Shown here: positions 1 through 6,378 of the stretch, one piece after another
How the letters are laid out: the number at the start of each line of letters is the position of its first letter
How positions within the stretch are numbered: position 1 is the stretch's first letter
Translations under genes and position numbers: made by a program
NCBI GenBank assembly: GCA_002329295.1
Contig: DCTT01000025.1
Location: forward strand, 10,356 to 23,270
Direction: 5' to 3'
DNA length: 12,915 bases
Source: Eubacteriaceae bacterium UBA1433
GTDB lineage: Bacteria; Bacillota; Clostridia; Eubacteriales; UBA1433
Notes under the pieces: generated by a model
The model's database searches: none
What the model was told of the DNA's origin: nothing
Seen by the model: only the letters and a program-made list of their open reading frames with translations

Positions 1-23
1 TTCGAATCCCCTTATCTCCACCA
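1..23 (+). ncRNA. 3' end of tmRNA (ssrA) or tRNA-Ala, cut by window edge
   Basis: The 23 bases fold exactly as the 3' half of a tRNA-like domain: T-loop TTCGAAT, T-stem CCCCT, seven-base acceptor strand TATCTCC, discriminator A and an encoded CCA. U at position 70 with discriminator A fits the G3:U70 alanine identity rule, and both tmRNA and tRNA-Ala typically end in CTCCACCA. The TATCTCCACCA ending and the TTCGAAT loop lean towards tmRNA, but the 5' part lies outside the window, so the two cannot be separated. An intrinsic terminator follows 11 bases downstream, so this is the last gene of its transcript. Such 3' ends are common integration sites for mobile elements. Confidence 0.8.
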
Positions 24-34
24 GAAGATATTCA

Positions 35-58
35 AAGCCCGAGTTTACGGGCTTTTTT
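35..58 (+). terminator. Intrinsic terminator of the tRNA-like gene
   Basis: AAGCCCG and CGGGCTT form a 7-bp stem around the loop AGTTTA, followed by a run of six T. It sits directly after the CCA end and closes that transcript. Confidence 0.88.
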
Positions 59-59
59 C

Positions 60-400
60 ATGTCTGATATACTATTTTAATAGGAATGATTATCGTTTCT
101 TTCTATTTTTTGACCTATCAACTCAAATGTTTTTACTTGTTTTGTACTACATAGCTATTTTTACTATCAGGTATAATAATTTCTTGCACTTTGGACTATA
201 CTATGTATATCTGTGTTTCGAATTATAACCTATTATGTATTGTATAGTTGGTTTTGTGGTATTTCGCTATTTGTTCTTTTATATGGAGCCAACGAACCAC
301 TATAGCAATTTCCGACGTTTGCTTAAAATCGCAACAGCCATTCAAGTGCGCCTGTTTGGCTACCTATACTAAAACTGTACCCTCATTTTTGTCGCCTGCA
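60..400. other. AT-rich gene-poor stretch
   Basis: I see no convincing gene here. The open frame beginning near 248 on the plus strand has no ribosome site, an atypical composition, and runs into the real lipoprotein gene in another frame. A perfect TATAAT at 172-177 has no usable -35 partner. The minus strand of 250-430 gives short gene-like translations broken by stops, which may be a decayed fragment but matches nothing I can name. Confidence 0.5.
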
Positions 401-430
401 CCCTTTCCGTACTGCCTGGAAAGGGGTTTT
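401..430 (+). terminator. Possible intrinsic terminator or hairpin
   Basis: CCCTTTCC (401-408) pairs perfectly with GGAAAGGG (418-425) and is followed by G and only four T. No gene is visible just upstream on this strand, so it may end read-through from the left or be a leftover from a lost gene. Its right arm abuts the candidate promoter of the lipoprotein operon. Confidence 0.5.
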
Positions 431-435
431 GCGTT

Positions 436-441
436 TATAAT
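436..441 (+). promoter_or_regulatory. Candidate -10 box of the lipoprotein operon
   Basis: A perfect TATAAT lies 38 bases before the start codon at 480. The -35 position (about 413-418, TGCCTG) is a poor match and falls in the loop and right arm of the hairpin at 401-425, so the assignment is tentative. Confidence 0.35.
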
Positions 442-479
442 TAAACTCAATAGAAATGATGATAGCCAGGGGGGCGTAT

Positions 480-947
480 ATGTCCGGCAAAAGAGTTTTG
501 TTTTTCGGGTTGATGCTACTGGCGCTGATTTTGTGTGGCGCTTGCGGCGGTGCTATTGTGGAACCCACCTGGGTGGTGGGGATTGAAGGTGCAGACAAGC
601 CGGTGTTTACCAGCCTTGAGTATGGTGCACTGGCGGAAGTAACCGTATCCGTATCGGTGACGCAGACGGATGGCAGTGTAGAAGCAGAAACATGGCGGGG
701 CGTGTACTTGCGGGACGTTTTGAAATATTTGGATGTAAAGGATTATTCCACGATAACGCTGCTTTCCCGTGACGATAGTACAATCACCCTTTCTCCCGCT
801 GATATTGACGGCGGCGCAATGCTGATCATCAAAGCTGAAGGGAAGGATATCGAGGAAAACGGTCTGCCCGTCCTCTGGGTGGCGGCGGGAGAGGCACCCC
901 ATGATATCCTGCTATGGAATATTAAGAGGCTGATGGTGGAACCCTGA
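480..947 (+). CDS. Predicted lipoprotein with sulfite-oxidase-fold-like domain
   Basis: A 155-residue protein. I chose the ATG at 480 because AGGGGGG lies five bases upstream (468-474); the earlier ATG at 456 lacks such a site and would put extra residues before the signal peptide. Residues 1-22 are a lipoprotein signal (KR, hydrophobic core, then LCGAC), giving lipidation at Cys22; Cys at -3 is unusual. The rest reads like a reduced molybdopterin-binding oxidoreductase (sulfite oxidase type) fold: WRGVYLRDVL near residues 73-82, then strands and an LPVLWVAAG stretch. No cysteine remains after residue 22, so the usual metal-ligand cysteine is absent and enzyme activity is unlikely. It is probably an outer-surface binding or structural protein. 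It is the first gene of an operon, 40 bases before the next lipoprotein gene. The fold call is from pattern recognition only. Confidence 0.75.
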   Translation: MSGKRVLFFGLMLLALILCGACGGAIVEPTWVVGIEGADKPVFTSLEYGALAEVTVSVSVTQTDGSVEAETWRGVYLRDVLKYLDVKDYSTITLLSRDDSTITLSPADIDGGAMLIIKAEGKDIEENGLPVLWVAAGEAPHDILLWNIKRLMVEP

Positions 948-987
948 CCGCTGACGCAGCAATCAACTCAAACGATAAGGAGAACAT

Positions 988-2091
988 ATGATGAGAAGAA
1001 CAAAGTATTGGTTCGTTTATCTGTTTCTGGCGGCGCTGATTCTTTGCTTTACCGCTTGCCAGGGCATGGGGCAGTCGACAAGAGACGGTCTGAAGCTGGA
1101 TATTGCCTATACACCGCCTGTTGAATTGAAACTGCAGCCTTATAACGGCGGCTTTTTCAGCATTGACCTGCCTAAGGGCTGGGTTATACAGACCGTAGGT
1201 CAATTTGAGAGTTTCGGCTTTCGCGCCTGGGATCCGGAACAGCCGGCACGGCAACTGTTTTTCTATGGCAGTATGCGTTATTTTATGAAAAGCCAAGCTG
1301 GACGGGAAGTGTGGCAGTATTATACTACCTATGGTGGTTATAGCAATGCGCAAGTCTACGCTGATGCGCCCATCCTTTCTCCCGCCACCACAGAGCAATT
1401 TTTCTACACCTTCGGCGAATTTGCCGCTTATGCTCAGGCCTATGGCATCGTGCATGATTTTCCCGTCTTTGACGAGTTGAATATTATCGAAATTATGCCC
1501 CGTAATTCCGCCATCTCCTCCATCTGTCTGGACGACTCCATCGTACGGGCGCAATATAAAACCGGCTCCGTTCCCTGCCAAGGTCTGTTCGCCGCAGGAA
1601 TCTCCGATACGATGAGTTATTACGCCAATGGCGTTGACGCCGGCTATTACACTGCCTATGCAGTCAGCGGACTTGGCGCGCCGATGGATGAATTTCCGCA
1701 ACTGCAAGAGACGCTGTCTCAGTCACTGGCCAGTTTCCGCTATAGCGAGGAGTATATCAGACAAGGCGTACAAAATATTGAGGCAGGAACGGAGGCTGCA
1801 CTGGCAGCGGGGCGAACGCTGTCCCAGGCATCGGATTCTTACAATCAAGCTTTTCACAGCCGTAACCGCGTCAAGGATACTAACATGCAGAAATGGAGTG
1901 ACGGACAATTGGGCTATGACCGGGTCTATGATACGGAGACCGGAGAAGTCTACCGGGCAGAGCTGGGCTTTTACGAGGACTATGATATACACCGTGAGGA
2001 ATACGCAAATCCCAATCTGGAACGGGTGCCCGATAATGGATACGACCTATACGATCAAAGCATCTCAGGATATATCAGTAAACCAAGGTGA
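988..2091 (+). CDS. Conserved lipoprotein of unknown function
   Basis: A 367-residue protein, with ATG codons at 988 and 991; AAGGAG at 977-982 serves either. The N-terminus is a lipoprotein signal ending in CFTAC, giving lipidation at Cys24. Residues about 52-100 (GGFFSIDLPKGW, then FGFRAWDPEQPARQLFFYGS) look like an alpha/beta domain of the kind seen in PsbP-like surface proteins. The middle contains PRNSAISS and CLDDSIVRA. The C-terminus has LGYDRVYDTETGEVYRAELG. I recall similar full-length proteins of unknown function from Clostridia with the same block order, so this looks like an intact family member. It shares an operon and a very similar signal peptide with the gene before it, suggesting joint work at the cell surface. 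No catalytic motif is evident. Confidence 0.8.
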   Translation: MMRRTKYWFVYLFLAALILCFTACQGMGQSTRDGLKLDIAYTPPVELKLQPYNGGFFSIDLPKGWVIQTVGQFESFGFRAWDPEQPARQLFFYGSMRYFMKSQAGREVWQYYTTYGGYSNAQVYADAPILSPATTEQFFYTFGEFAAYAQAYGIVHDFPVFDELNIIEIMPRNSAISSICLDDSIVRAQYKTGSVPCQGLFAAGISDTMSYYANGVDAGYYTAYAVSGLGAPMDEFPQLQETLSQSLASFRYSEEYIRQGVQNIEAGTEAALAAGRTLSQASDSYNQAFHSRNRVKDTNMQKWSDGQLGYDRVYDTETGEVYRAELGFYEDYDIHREEYANPNLERVPDNGYDLYDQSISGYISKPR

Positions 2092-2201
2092 TGGATAGGC
2101 TCGTAAGAAGAAGGTGTTTTTCTTAAAACAAGAGCTTAATCTTCAATGCGCTATATGATATTTTGGATGCGTTGGTTCTGCGTCTGAACAGCGCCAACAG
2201 T

Positions 2202-2270
2202 GCCCGGAGCCGGCAGGCAGTTTCCCAATTGCAACAGGAAGGGAAGATTCGCATTGCTCCGGGCTTTTTT
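2202..2270 (+). terminator. Long-loop intrinsic terminator of the lipoprotein operon
   Basis: GCCCGGAGC (2202-2210) pairs perfectly with GCTCCGGGC (2256-2264), followed by six T. The 45-base interval holds a second small inverted pair (TTCCC at 2220-2225, GGGAA at 2241-2245), so the structure is nested. It lies 111 bases after the stop of the 988-2091 gene. Confidence 0.75.
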
Positions 2271-2639
2271 CGTGAACAGGAACGGCAAAGCGTGATCGGT
2301 TTGGTAGGTTTTTTTATTTTACAACAAGCAATTAAGACTGCATCTCTTGATTATTATATCAGCATAGACTGCATTTTTTTGTTGTTTGATAATTCCCCAA
2401 AACAGTGATCATAAAGAACTATGCAAACTTGCAAACTAAAAATACGCTCTGTTTTGTCTCTTTCACTTAATGTAGACTTTGCACTATTATCATTCGGCCT
2501 TCAAAACTTGGTTGGCGATATCGCAGTTTACTTTAACTGAGGAATAAAAATTGAATGATAGATACAATGGGATGCACAAAGACAGAATCACGTTTTCGTT
2601 TTTTAATGGTTGATATCGCAAAGAAAAAGGAGGCAGCTT
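2271..2639. other. AT-rich intergenic stretch
   Basis: No gene with a credible start is seen. It contains a 10-bp palindrome GCGATATCGC at 2515-2524; the related GATATCGCA recurs at 2612-2620, each preceded by TGGTTG, so a diverged direct repeat about 90 bases apart is possible. Otherwise I see no clear promoter or terminator. Confidence 0.4.
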
Positions 2640-2720
2640 ATGATAAGAGATGTGTATTATAGGGGGAATTTTTATTCATACAGTAAAAACAAAGATCTAA
2701 AGGTATTGACTTTTGTTTGA
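2640..2720 (+). CDS. Possible 26-residue peptide
   Basis: An ATG at 2640 has a near-perfect ribosome site, AAGGAGG at 2627-2633, six bases upstream, which is better than most real genes here. The frame stops at TGA 2718-2720. The peptide is rich in Tyr, Lys and Phe (begins MIRDVYYRGNFYSY) with no signal peptide, membrane segment or known motif. The -35 box of the next promoter lies inside its last codons. It could be a small protein, a leader peptide, or the surviving start of a decayed gene. The evidence is only the ribosome site and frame. Confidence 0.35.
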   Translation: MIRDVYYRGNFYSYSKNKDLKVLTFV

Positions 2721-2744
2721 AGAGTATTTTGTAATATTACAAAA
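2706..2744 (+). promoter_or_regulatory. Promoter with 18-bp palindromic operator
   Basis: TTGACT (2706-2711), an 18-base spacer and TGTAAT (2730-2735) form a good sigma-A type promoter. A perfect palindrome TTTTGTAATATTACAAAA (2727-2744) covers the -10 box, the position expected for a repressor site. It could drive the transpeptidase gene with a leader of about 200 bases. Confidence 0.5.
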
Positions 2745-2875
2745 ATATTGCCGGGGAAATGATGGTTACTGTGAAAGAGAGTGGGTGCGTAGTTCAATAA
2801 AAGAGTGTTTTTCGATGTGGTTTTGTTTTTTTAGCGTAAAATGTGAAAGAAAATGTATTGTTTTGTGCGGTGATA

Positions 2876-2884
2876 TGGTAGAAT
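2876..2884 (+). promoter_or_regulatory. Extended -10 promoter before the L,D-transpeptidase gene
   Basis: TGGTAGAAT is an extended -10 element (TG-N-TAGAAT) with only a weak -35 region near 2856-2861. Predicted transcription start near 2891 gives a leader of about 58 bases to the TTG at 2949. Confidence 0.5.
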
Positions 2885-2948
2885 AGAAAAGCATCTGTGT
2901 TTGACGTAACATTACTCAAGAAGAAGAGAAAAGGGTACTGTAACAAAA

Positions 2949-5339
2949 TTGAAAGCAAAAATTAAACAATATCAAAAAGAACGACTTGCAGAAAAAAGAA
3001 GGATGCTGCAGAAACATCAAAGCATCCTGGTCAACACGGAATATGCAGATGCAGTGACAACGGAAGAAACGATTGCTATAGAATTGGAAGAGGCAGCAGC
3101 ACAAAGTGTTGAAGAAGAAATAAAAGATGTACTGATCGCTGATGCATCGGAGACAGGGCAGGAAGCAGAGGAAGAAACAGGCGCTGTATTGATAGACGAC
3201 AAAGAGGATATTCAGAGCGTTGTTCTTGAAGAAGCGGCGGATGAGGATGCGGAAGAAGAAATATTGTTGTTGCAGGCAGCGGAAGAGTTTGCAGAGGAAA
3301 TAAGTGATGAGATCCTGATTTCAGTGCAAGAAGAACAAAGCCTCGTGATTGCCGATAGCATGCAAGAAGAAAGTCTTGAGACGGCCGCCGAAGATCAAGA
3401 AGCGGAAAGTCTTGTTGCTGCTGATGAAACACAAGAAGAACAAGATATTGTGATTGCCGATGAAGCGCAAACAGAAAGTCCTGTAGTTGTTGATGAATCG
3501 CAAGAAGCAGAAAGTTCCGCGGCTGCCGATGATATGCAAGAAGAGAGTCTTGAGACGGCCGCTGAAGAGCAAGAAGCAGAAAGTCTTGTTGCTGCTGACG
3601 AAACACAAGAAGAACAAGATATTGTGATTGCCGATGAAGTGCAAACAGAAAGTCCTGTAATTGTGGATGAAGTGCAAGAAGCAGAAAGTTCCGCGGCTGC
3701 CGATGATATGCAAGCAGAAAGTCTTGAGACGGCCGCTGAAGAGCAAGAAGCGGAAAGTCTTGTTGTTGCTGACGAAGCGCAAAAAGAACAGGAAGTACAA
3801 GCAGCACAAGAAACACAGGAAGCACCAGACGAACAAGACCTTGTTGCTGTTGATGAAACACAAGAGGCAGAAAGTCCTGCAATTGCGGATGAAGTGCAAG
3901 AAGCGCAGATAGAAGAGGAGCCGGACTTGCCGTTGGAAACAGATGCCAAAGAAGATGTGGATGTATCTGTTGAAGAAGCCAGCGAGGCAGAGAGGTTGGA
4001 CGCTGCACAAAAGCGAAAAAAGAGACTGAAATATACACTGGTCAGTTTATTTGGCTTGCTGGTATTGTATGGTGCTTTGGCGTTGTTTTTTCAAACACAT
4101 TTTTATTTCGGCACCAAAATTAACGGGGTAAATGTTTCGGGAAAAAGTGCACAGGGAGCCATGGAAGCCATTGGCGCCAAGGCAGAAAAATATAACCTGG
4201 AGTTAAGAGAACGTGGTGGCAACACCGAAAGCATTCAAGGCAAAGAGATTGATTTGCGCTATGAAGCAATAGAGCCTTTGGAAAAATTGATAGCGCAACA
4301 GACATATTACAACTGGGTGGTAGAGAGCATAAACGGCGAGCGAAATAAGACCGTTCCGATGATTTTTGACGATGAAAAACTGCAAGAGCGCATTGATCGA
4401 TTGACATGTTTTTTGCCTGAAAATATTGTGAAACCTACCAATCCAAGCTTCCAATATCAAGACGGCGCCTTTGTGATTATTGCGGGAGACAGAGGAAAAG
4501 AAGTCAATAAAGAAGCGTTGCATGACGCTGTTTTTGAAGCAGTGCGTGTTATGGAACCGCAATTGGATATGGATGAAAAGGGATGTTATGTGAAGCCGGC
4601 GTATAATTTGGCATCGCCGGAGACAGAAGGGGTCAGAAATGCGTTGAATCGATGTCTCCTTTCGCAAATTACATATTACATCGGGGAACAGAGCTTTGTT
4701 TTGGATTCCAGTCGCACCAGCCAATGGTTGTCGGTGGACGAAAATTATCAAATTGTTGTTGACCGAGCCAGTGTGGATGAATATGTTTTGGAAATGATGA
4801 ATCATTACAGAGCACTAAAACGAACGACATCTTTTACGACTACCGGCGGCAGCAGAATTGTAGTGAACGGTGGAGACTACAGAGGGGTTATCAACAGAGA
4901 AGCGGAAGCCGATTTTCTTATTGCCGCTATTTTAAAGGGAGAAGCAACGGAACGCGACTTAAACAATATCGGAAACACCTATGTGGAGATTTCTTTGTCC
5001 GGTCAGCGACTTTGGTTTTACAAAGACGGTCAATTGGTTGTGGAGAGCGCAATTGTCAGCGGCAATGTGAGAAGAGGATTTGCCACGCCCAAGGGGGTCT
5101 ACAGCCTAAAATATAAACAGCGAAATGTAGTACTGAAAGGGGCGGACTACGAATCGCCGGTGAGCTTTTGGATGCCTTTTAACGGTGTTGTGGGTATGCA
5201 TGATGCTACCTGGAGAAGTCGATTTGGCGGAACAATCTATATTAATGACGGATCGCATAGCTGTATTAATTTGCCCTATGGCGTAGCACGTACCATTTAT
5301 TATAATATCGTACCCGGTACACCGGTTGTTTGTTATTAA
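2949..5339 (+). CDS. Membrane-anchored L,D-transpeptidase (YkuD) with long acidic N-terminal tail
   Basis: A 796-residue cell-wall enzyme that would form 3-3 peptide cross-links in peptidoglycan. Start is TTG at 2949; AAGGG at 2931-2935 is 13 bases away, so initiation is weak or the site is atypical. Order: a basic start (1-24); a very acidic Glu/Gln/Ala/Val tail to about 350, mostly 11-12-residue modules; KRKKRLK (355-361); one membrane helix (about 362-383), giving N-inside topology; a PG_binding_4-like region (about 388-670); and a C-terminal YkuD domain (about 677-796). The catalytic motif is His751 followed by SHSCINL with nucleophile Cys772; Ser replaces the usual Gly of SHGC. No terminator is evident before the small frame at 5402. 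The enzyme assignment is firm; the role of the tail is unknown. Confidence 0.93.
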   Translation: MKAKIKQYQKERLAEKRRMLQKHQSILVNTEYADAVTTEETIAIELEEAAAQSVEEEIKDVLIADASETGQEAEEETGAVLIDDKEDIQSVVLEEAADEDAEEEILLLQAAEEFAEEISDEILISVQEEQSLVIADSMQEESLETAAEDQEAESLVAADETQEEQDIVIADEAQTESPVVVDESQEAESSAAADDMQEESLETAAEEQEAESLVAADETQEEQDIVIADEVQTESPVIVDEVQEAESSAAADDMQAESLETAAEEQEAESLVVADEAQKEQEVQAAQETQEAPDEQDLVAVDETQEAESPAIADEVQEAQIEEEPDLPLETDAKEDVDVSVEEASEAERLDAAQKRKKRLKYTLVSLFGLLVLYGALALFFQTHFYFGTKINGVNVSGKSAQGAMEAIGAKAEKYNLELRERGGNTESIQGKEIDLRYEAIEPLEKLIAQQTYYNWVVESINGERNKTVPMIFDDEKLQERIDRLTCFLPENIVKPTNPSFQYQDGAFVIIAGDRGKEVNKEALHDAVFEAVRVMEPQLDMDEKGCYVKPAYNLASPETEGVRNALNRCLLSQITYYIGEQSFVLDSSRTSQWLSVDENYQIVVDRASVDEYVLEMMNHYRALKRTTSFTTTGGSRIVVNGGDYRGVINREAEADFLIAAILKGEATERDLNNIGNTYVEISLSGQRLWFYKDGQLVVESAIVSGNVRRGFATPKGVYSLKYKQRNVVLKGADYESPVSFWMPFNGVVGMHDATWRSRFGGTIYINDGSHSCINLPYGVARTIYYNIVPGTPVVCY
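3360..3800 (+). repeat. 174-bp in-frame tandem repeat in the transpeptidase tail
   Basis: Units begin at 3360 and 3534, with a third at 3708 that matches for about 90 bases and then drifts. The period is exactly 174 bp (58 residues). The two full units differ at about eleven positions by eye, so duplication is fairly recent. Each unit contains five modules of 11-12 residues that begin with a [MDTAS]Q pair and end in acidic residues, such as TQEEQDIVIADE. Confidence 0.9.
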
Positions 5340-5401
5340 TGGGAAAGGATTGCATTTGGCAGAAATTTAGCGGAGTCGGACATATAAACAGAGGATTCGT
5401 G

Positions 5402-5542
5402 ATGAAAGAAAAGATGATAGACAAATTTTGGCATATTTTTCGTGCAGTGGAACGAAATCGACCATGCAGCATGGTGAGCAAAGCGGAGAAAGAAGCCGAA
5501 GGAGTCCGAGAAAAAAGTGAAAAAACAGAAAAAAATAAATAA
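5402..5542 (+). CDS. Small highly charged hypothetical protein
   Basis: A 46-residue frame starting at ATG 5402, with AGAGGA (5390-5395) six bases upstream. The first half can form an amphipathic helix (KMIDKFWHIFRAV); the second half is Lys/Glu-rich and probably disordered or helical. It begins 62 bases after the transpeptidase stop, with no terminator between, so it may be co-transcribed. The frame is open further upstream, to an ATG inside the transpeptidase gene, but only the 5402 start has a ribosome site. I do not recognise it. Confidence 0.4.
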   Translation: MKEKMIDKFWHIFRAVERNRPCSMVSKAEKEAEGVREKSEKTEKNK

Positions 5543-5591
5543 ATCGAAAGTGTAAAAATAGCGAAACAAAAAACTTGCAAACGATGTGATT

Positions 5592-5620
5592 TTGCTTTTA
5601 TGTAGCGAGCGTGTTAGAAT
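5592..5620 (+). promoter_or_regulatory. Promoter of the DUF4406 gene
   Basis: TTGCTT (5592-5597), a 17-base spacer and TAGAAT (5615-5620). A TG one base before the -10 box makes it an extended -10 element. The leader is about 83 bases and holds a small hairpin, GACGG-TTATG-CCGTC (5649-5663). Confidence 0.65.
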
Positions 5621-5709
5621 GAGTTTGTTGCAAAGAGAGATTTTCAAAGACGGTTATGCCGTCGATTTGTACACAGACATATTGCATTACAAACATAGTG
5701 AGGTAAACA

Positions 5710-6006
5710 ATGATAGTATCAATAACAGGAATGGTTGCAGGAAATCCGGATCATGTAAATCAATTTAAAAGAGCAGAAGACAAACTATATTCGGAGGGTC
5801 ATATTGTTTTAAACCCGATGAACATCAATCAACAGTTGCCTTATGAAAAAATTATCAGTATTGCCCATCAAATGGTTTATGAATCCGATGCGCTATATTG
5901 CATGAAAGGCTGGCAAAACAGCGAAGGGTCAAAACTGATACATAAATATGCCGTGATGTTGAAAAAAACCATTTGGTTTGAAGATGAAAGTGAACAAAGC
6001 GAGTAA
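5710..6006 (+). CDS. DUF4406 domain protein (deoxyribosyltransferase-like fold)
   Basis: A 98-residue protein, ATG at 5710 with GTGAGG six bases upstream. It starts with a Rossmann-like strand and loop (IVSITGMVAGNPDH), then NQFKRAEDKLYSEGHIVLNP, and later SDALYCMKGWQNSEGSKL. This is the layout of DUF4406 proteins, relatives of nucleoside 2-deoxyribosyltransferases. In most members, as I recall them, the helix after the GW-x-x-S-x-G loop carries acidic residues (GARLEHE-like); here it reads GSKLIHKYA, so acidic residues expected near the active site are replaced. Catalysis is therefore doubtful, and a nucleotide-binding role is an alternative. It has its own promoter and terminator. DUF4406 genes are often carried by phages and mobile elements. 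Confidence 0.85.
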   Translation: MIVSITGMVAGNPDHVNQFKRAEDKLYSEGHIVLNPMNINQQLPYEKIISIAHQMVYESDALYCMKGWQNSEGSKLIHKYAVMLKKTIWFEDESEQSE

Positions 6007-6015
6007 AATTTTTCG

Positions 6016-6046
6016 ATAGAAGGGCTTAAGTCCCTCTATTTTTTTG
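6016..6046 (+). terminator. Terminator of the DUF4406 gene
   Basis: ATAGAAGGG pairs with TCCCTCTAT (one mismatch, small loop CTTAAG), followed by a run of eight T, ten bases after the stop codon. Confidence 0.8.
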
Positions 6047-6262
6047 GACAAAAAAAGAAGCGAGGAATCTTACAAAGAGTGAAAGGGCTTTTGGTGCATC
6101 AGGCTAATGAAAATGCATAGATGGCAATATTGAATGGCATGTTGTTGTTAGGATTGAATGACAGTCAAGTGCGAGAATGTGGAGAAGGAACCATTTTAAA
6201 CATTCCTTTCAAGGTGTTCATGATATAAAGAAACGAAACAATCATTAAGATTTGTAAAAAAG
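6047..6262. other. Intergenic stretch with a weak 35-residue frame
   Basis: An ATG at 6121, directly after an in-frame TAG, opens a 35-residue frame to TAA 6226-6228 with protein-like composition (MAILNGMLLLGLNDSQVREC at its start). There is no ribosome site at the right distance, so it is more likely a gene remnant or chance. I see nothing else in this stretch. Confidence 0.3.
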
Positions 6263-6303
6263 TCAAAACGTTTGGCAAAAAAACAAACGTTTTGATTTTT
6301 TTT
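6263..6303 (+). terminator. 11-bp inverted repeat with T-tract before the reductase gene
   Basis: TCAAAACGTTT (6263-6273) and AAACGTTTTGA (6285-6295) pair perfectly around an 11-base loop and are followed by eight T. By form it is an intrinsic terminator. It also lies just upstream of the reductase promoter, so it could be an operator or an attenuator. No gene immediately upstream needs it. Confidence 0.6.
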
Positions 6304-6324
6304 AGAATAAAATTAGTACAAATA

Positions 6325-6333
6325 TGTTAGAAT
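6325..6333 (+). promoter_or_regulatory. Extended -10 promoter of the enoate reductase gene
   Basis: TGTTAGAAT is an extended -10 box with no recognisable -35 at 17-18 bases, which may mean an activator is required. Just downstream the leader carries an 11-bp direct repeat ATACTAAATAA at 6332-6342 and 6348-6358, a 16-bp period. Confidence 0.55.
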
Positions 6334-6378
6334 ACTAAATAACTAAAATACTAAATAAATCATCACGGAGGTTTTTTT

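Noticed and set aside
250..430. Minus-strand fragment as a decayed transposase
   Set aside because: Short protein-like stretches occur, but they are interrupted by stops and carry no transposase motif or terminal repeats that I can identify.
248..586. 112-codon plus-strand frame before the first lipoprotein gene
   Set aside because: No ribosome site, unusual composition, contains the 401-425 hairpin and the operon promoter, and overlaps the lipoprotein gene in another frame.
3360..3800. CRISPR-like array
   Set aside because: The repeats are contiguous, 174 bp long and in frame within a coding gene, with no spacers; no CRISPR array or cas gene is seen anywhere in the window.
3076..4038. Long open frames on the minus strand (up to 320 codons) opposite the transpeptidase tail
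   Set aside because: They are a by-product of the Glu/Gln/Ala-rich repeat codons read in reverse; they have low-complexity composition, no ribosome site and several overlapping competing frames.
5586..5768. 60-codon frame overlapping the start of the DUF4406 gene
   Set aside because: Its start lies within the promoter itself, it lacks a ribosome site, and it ends inside the DUF4406 gene.
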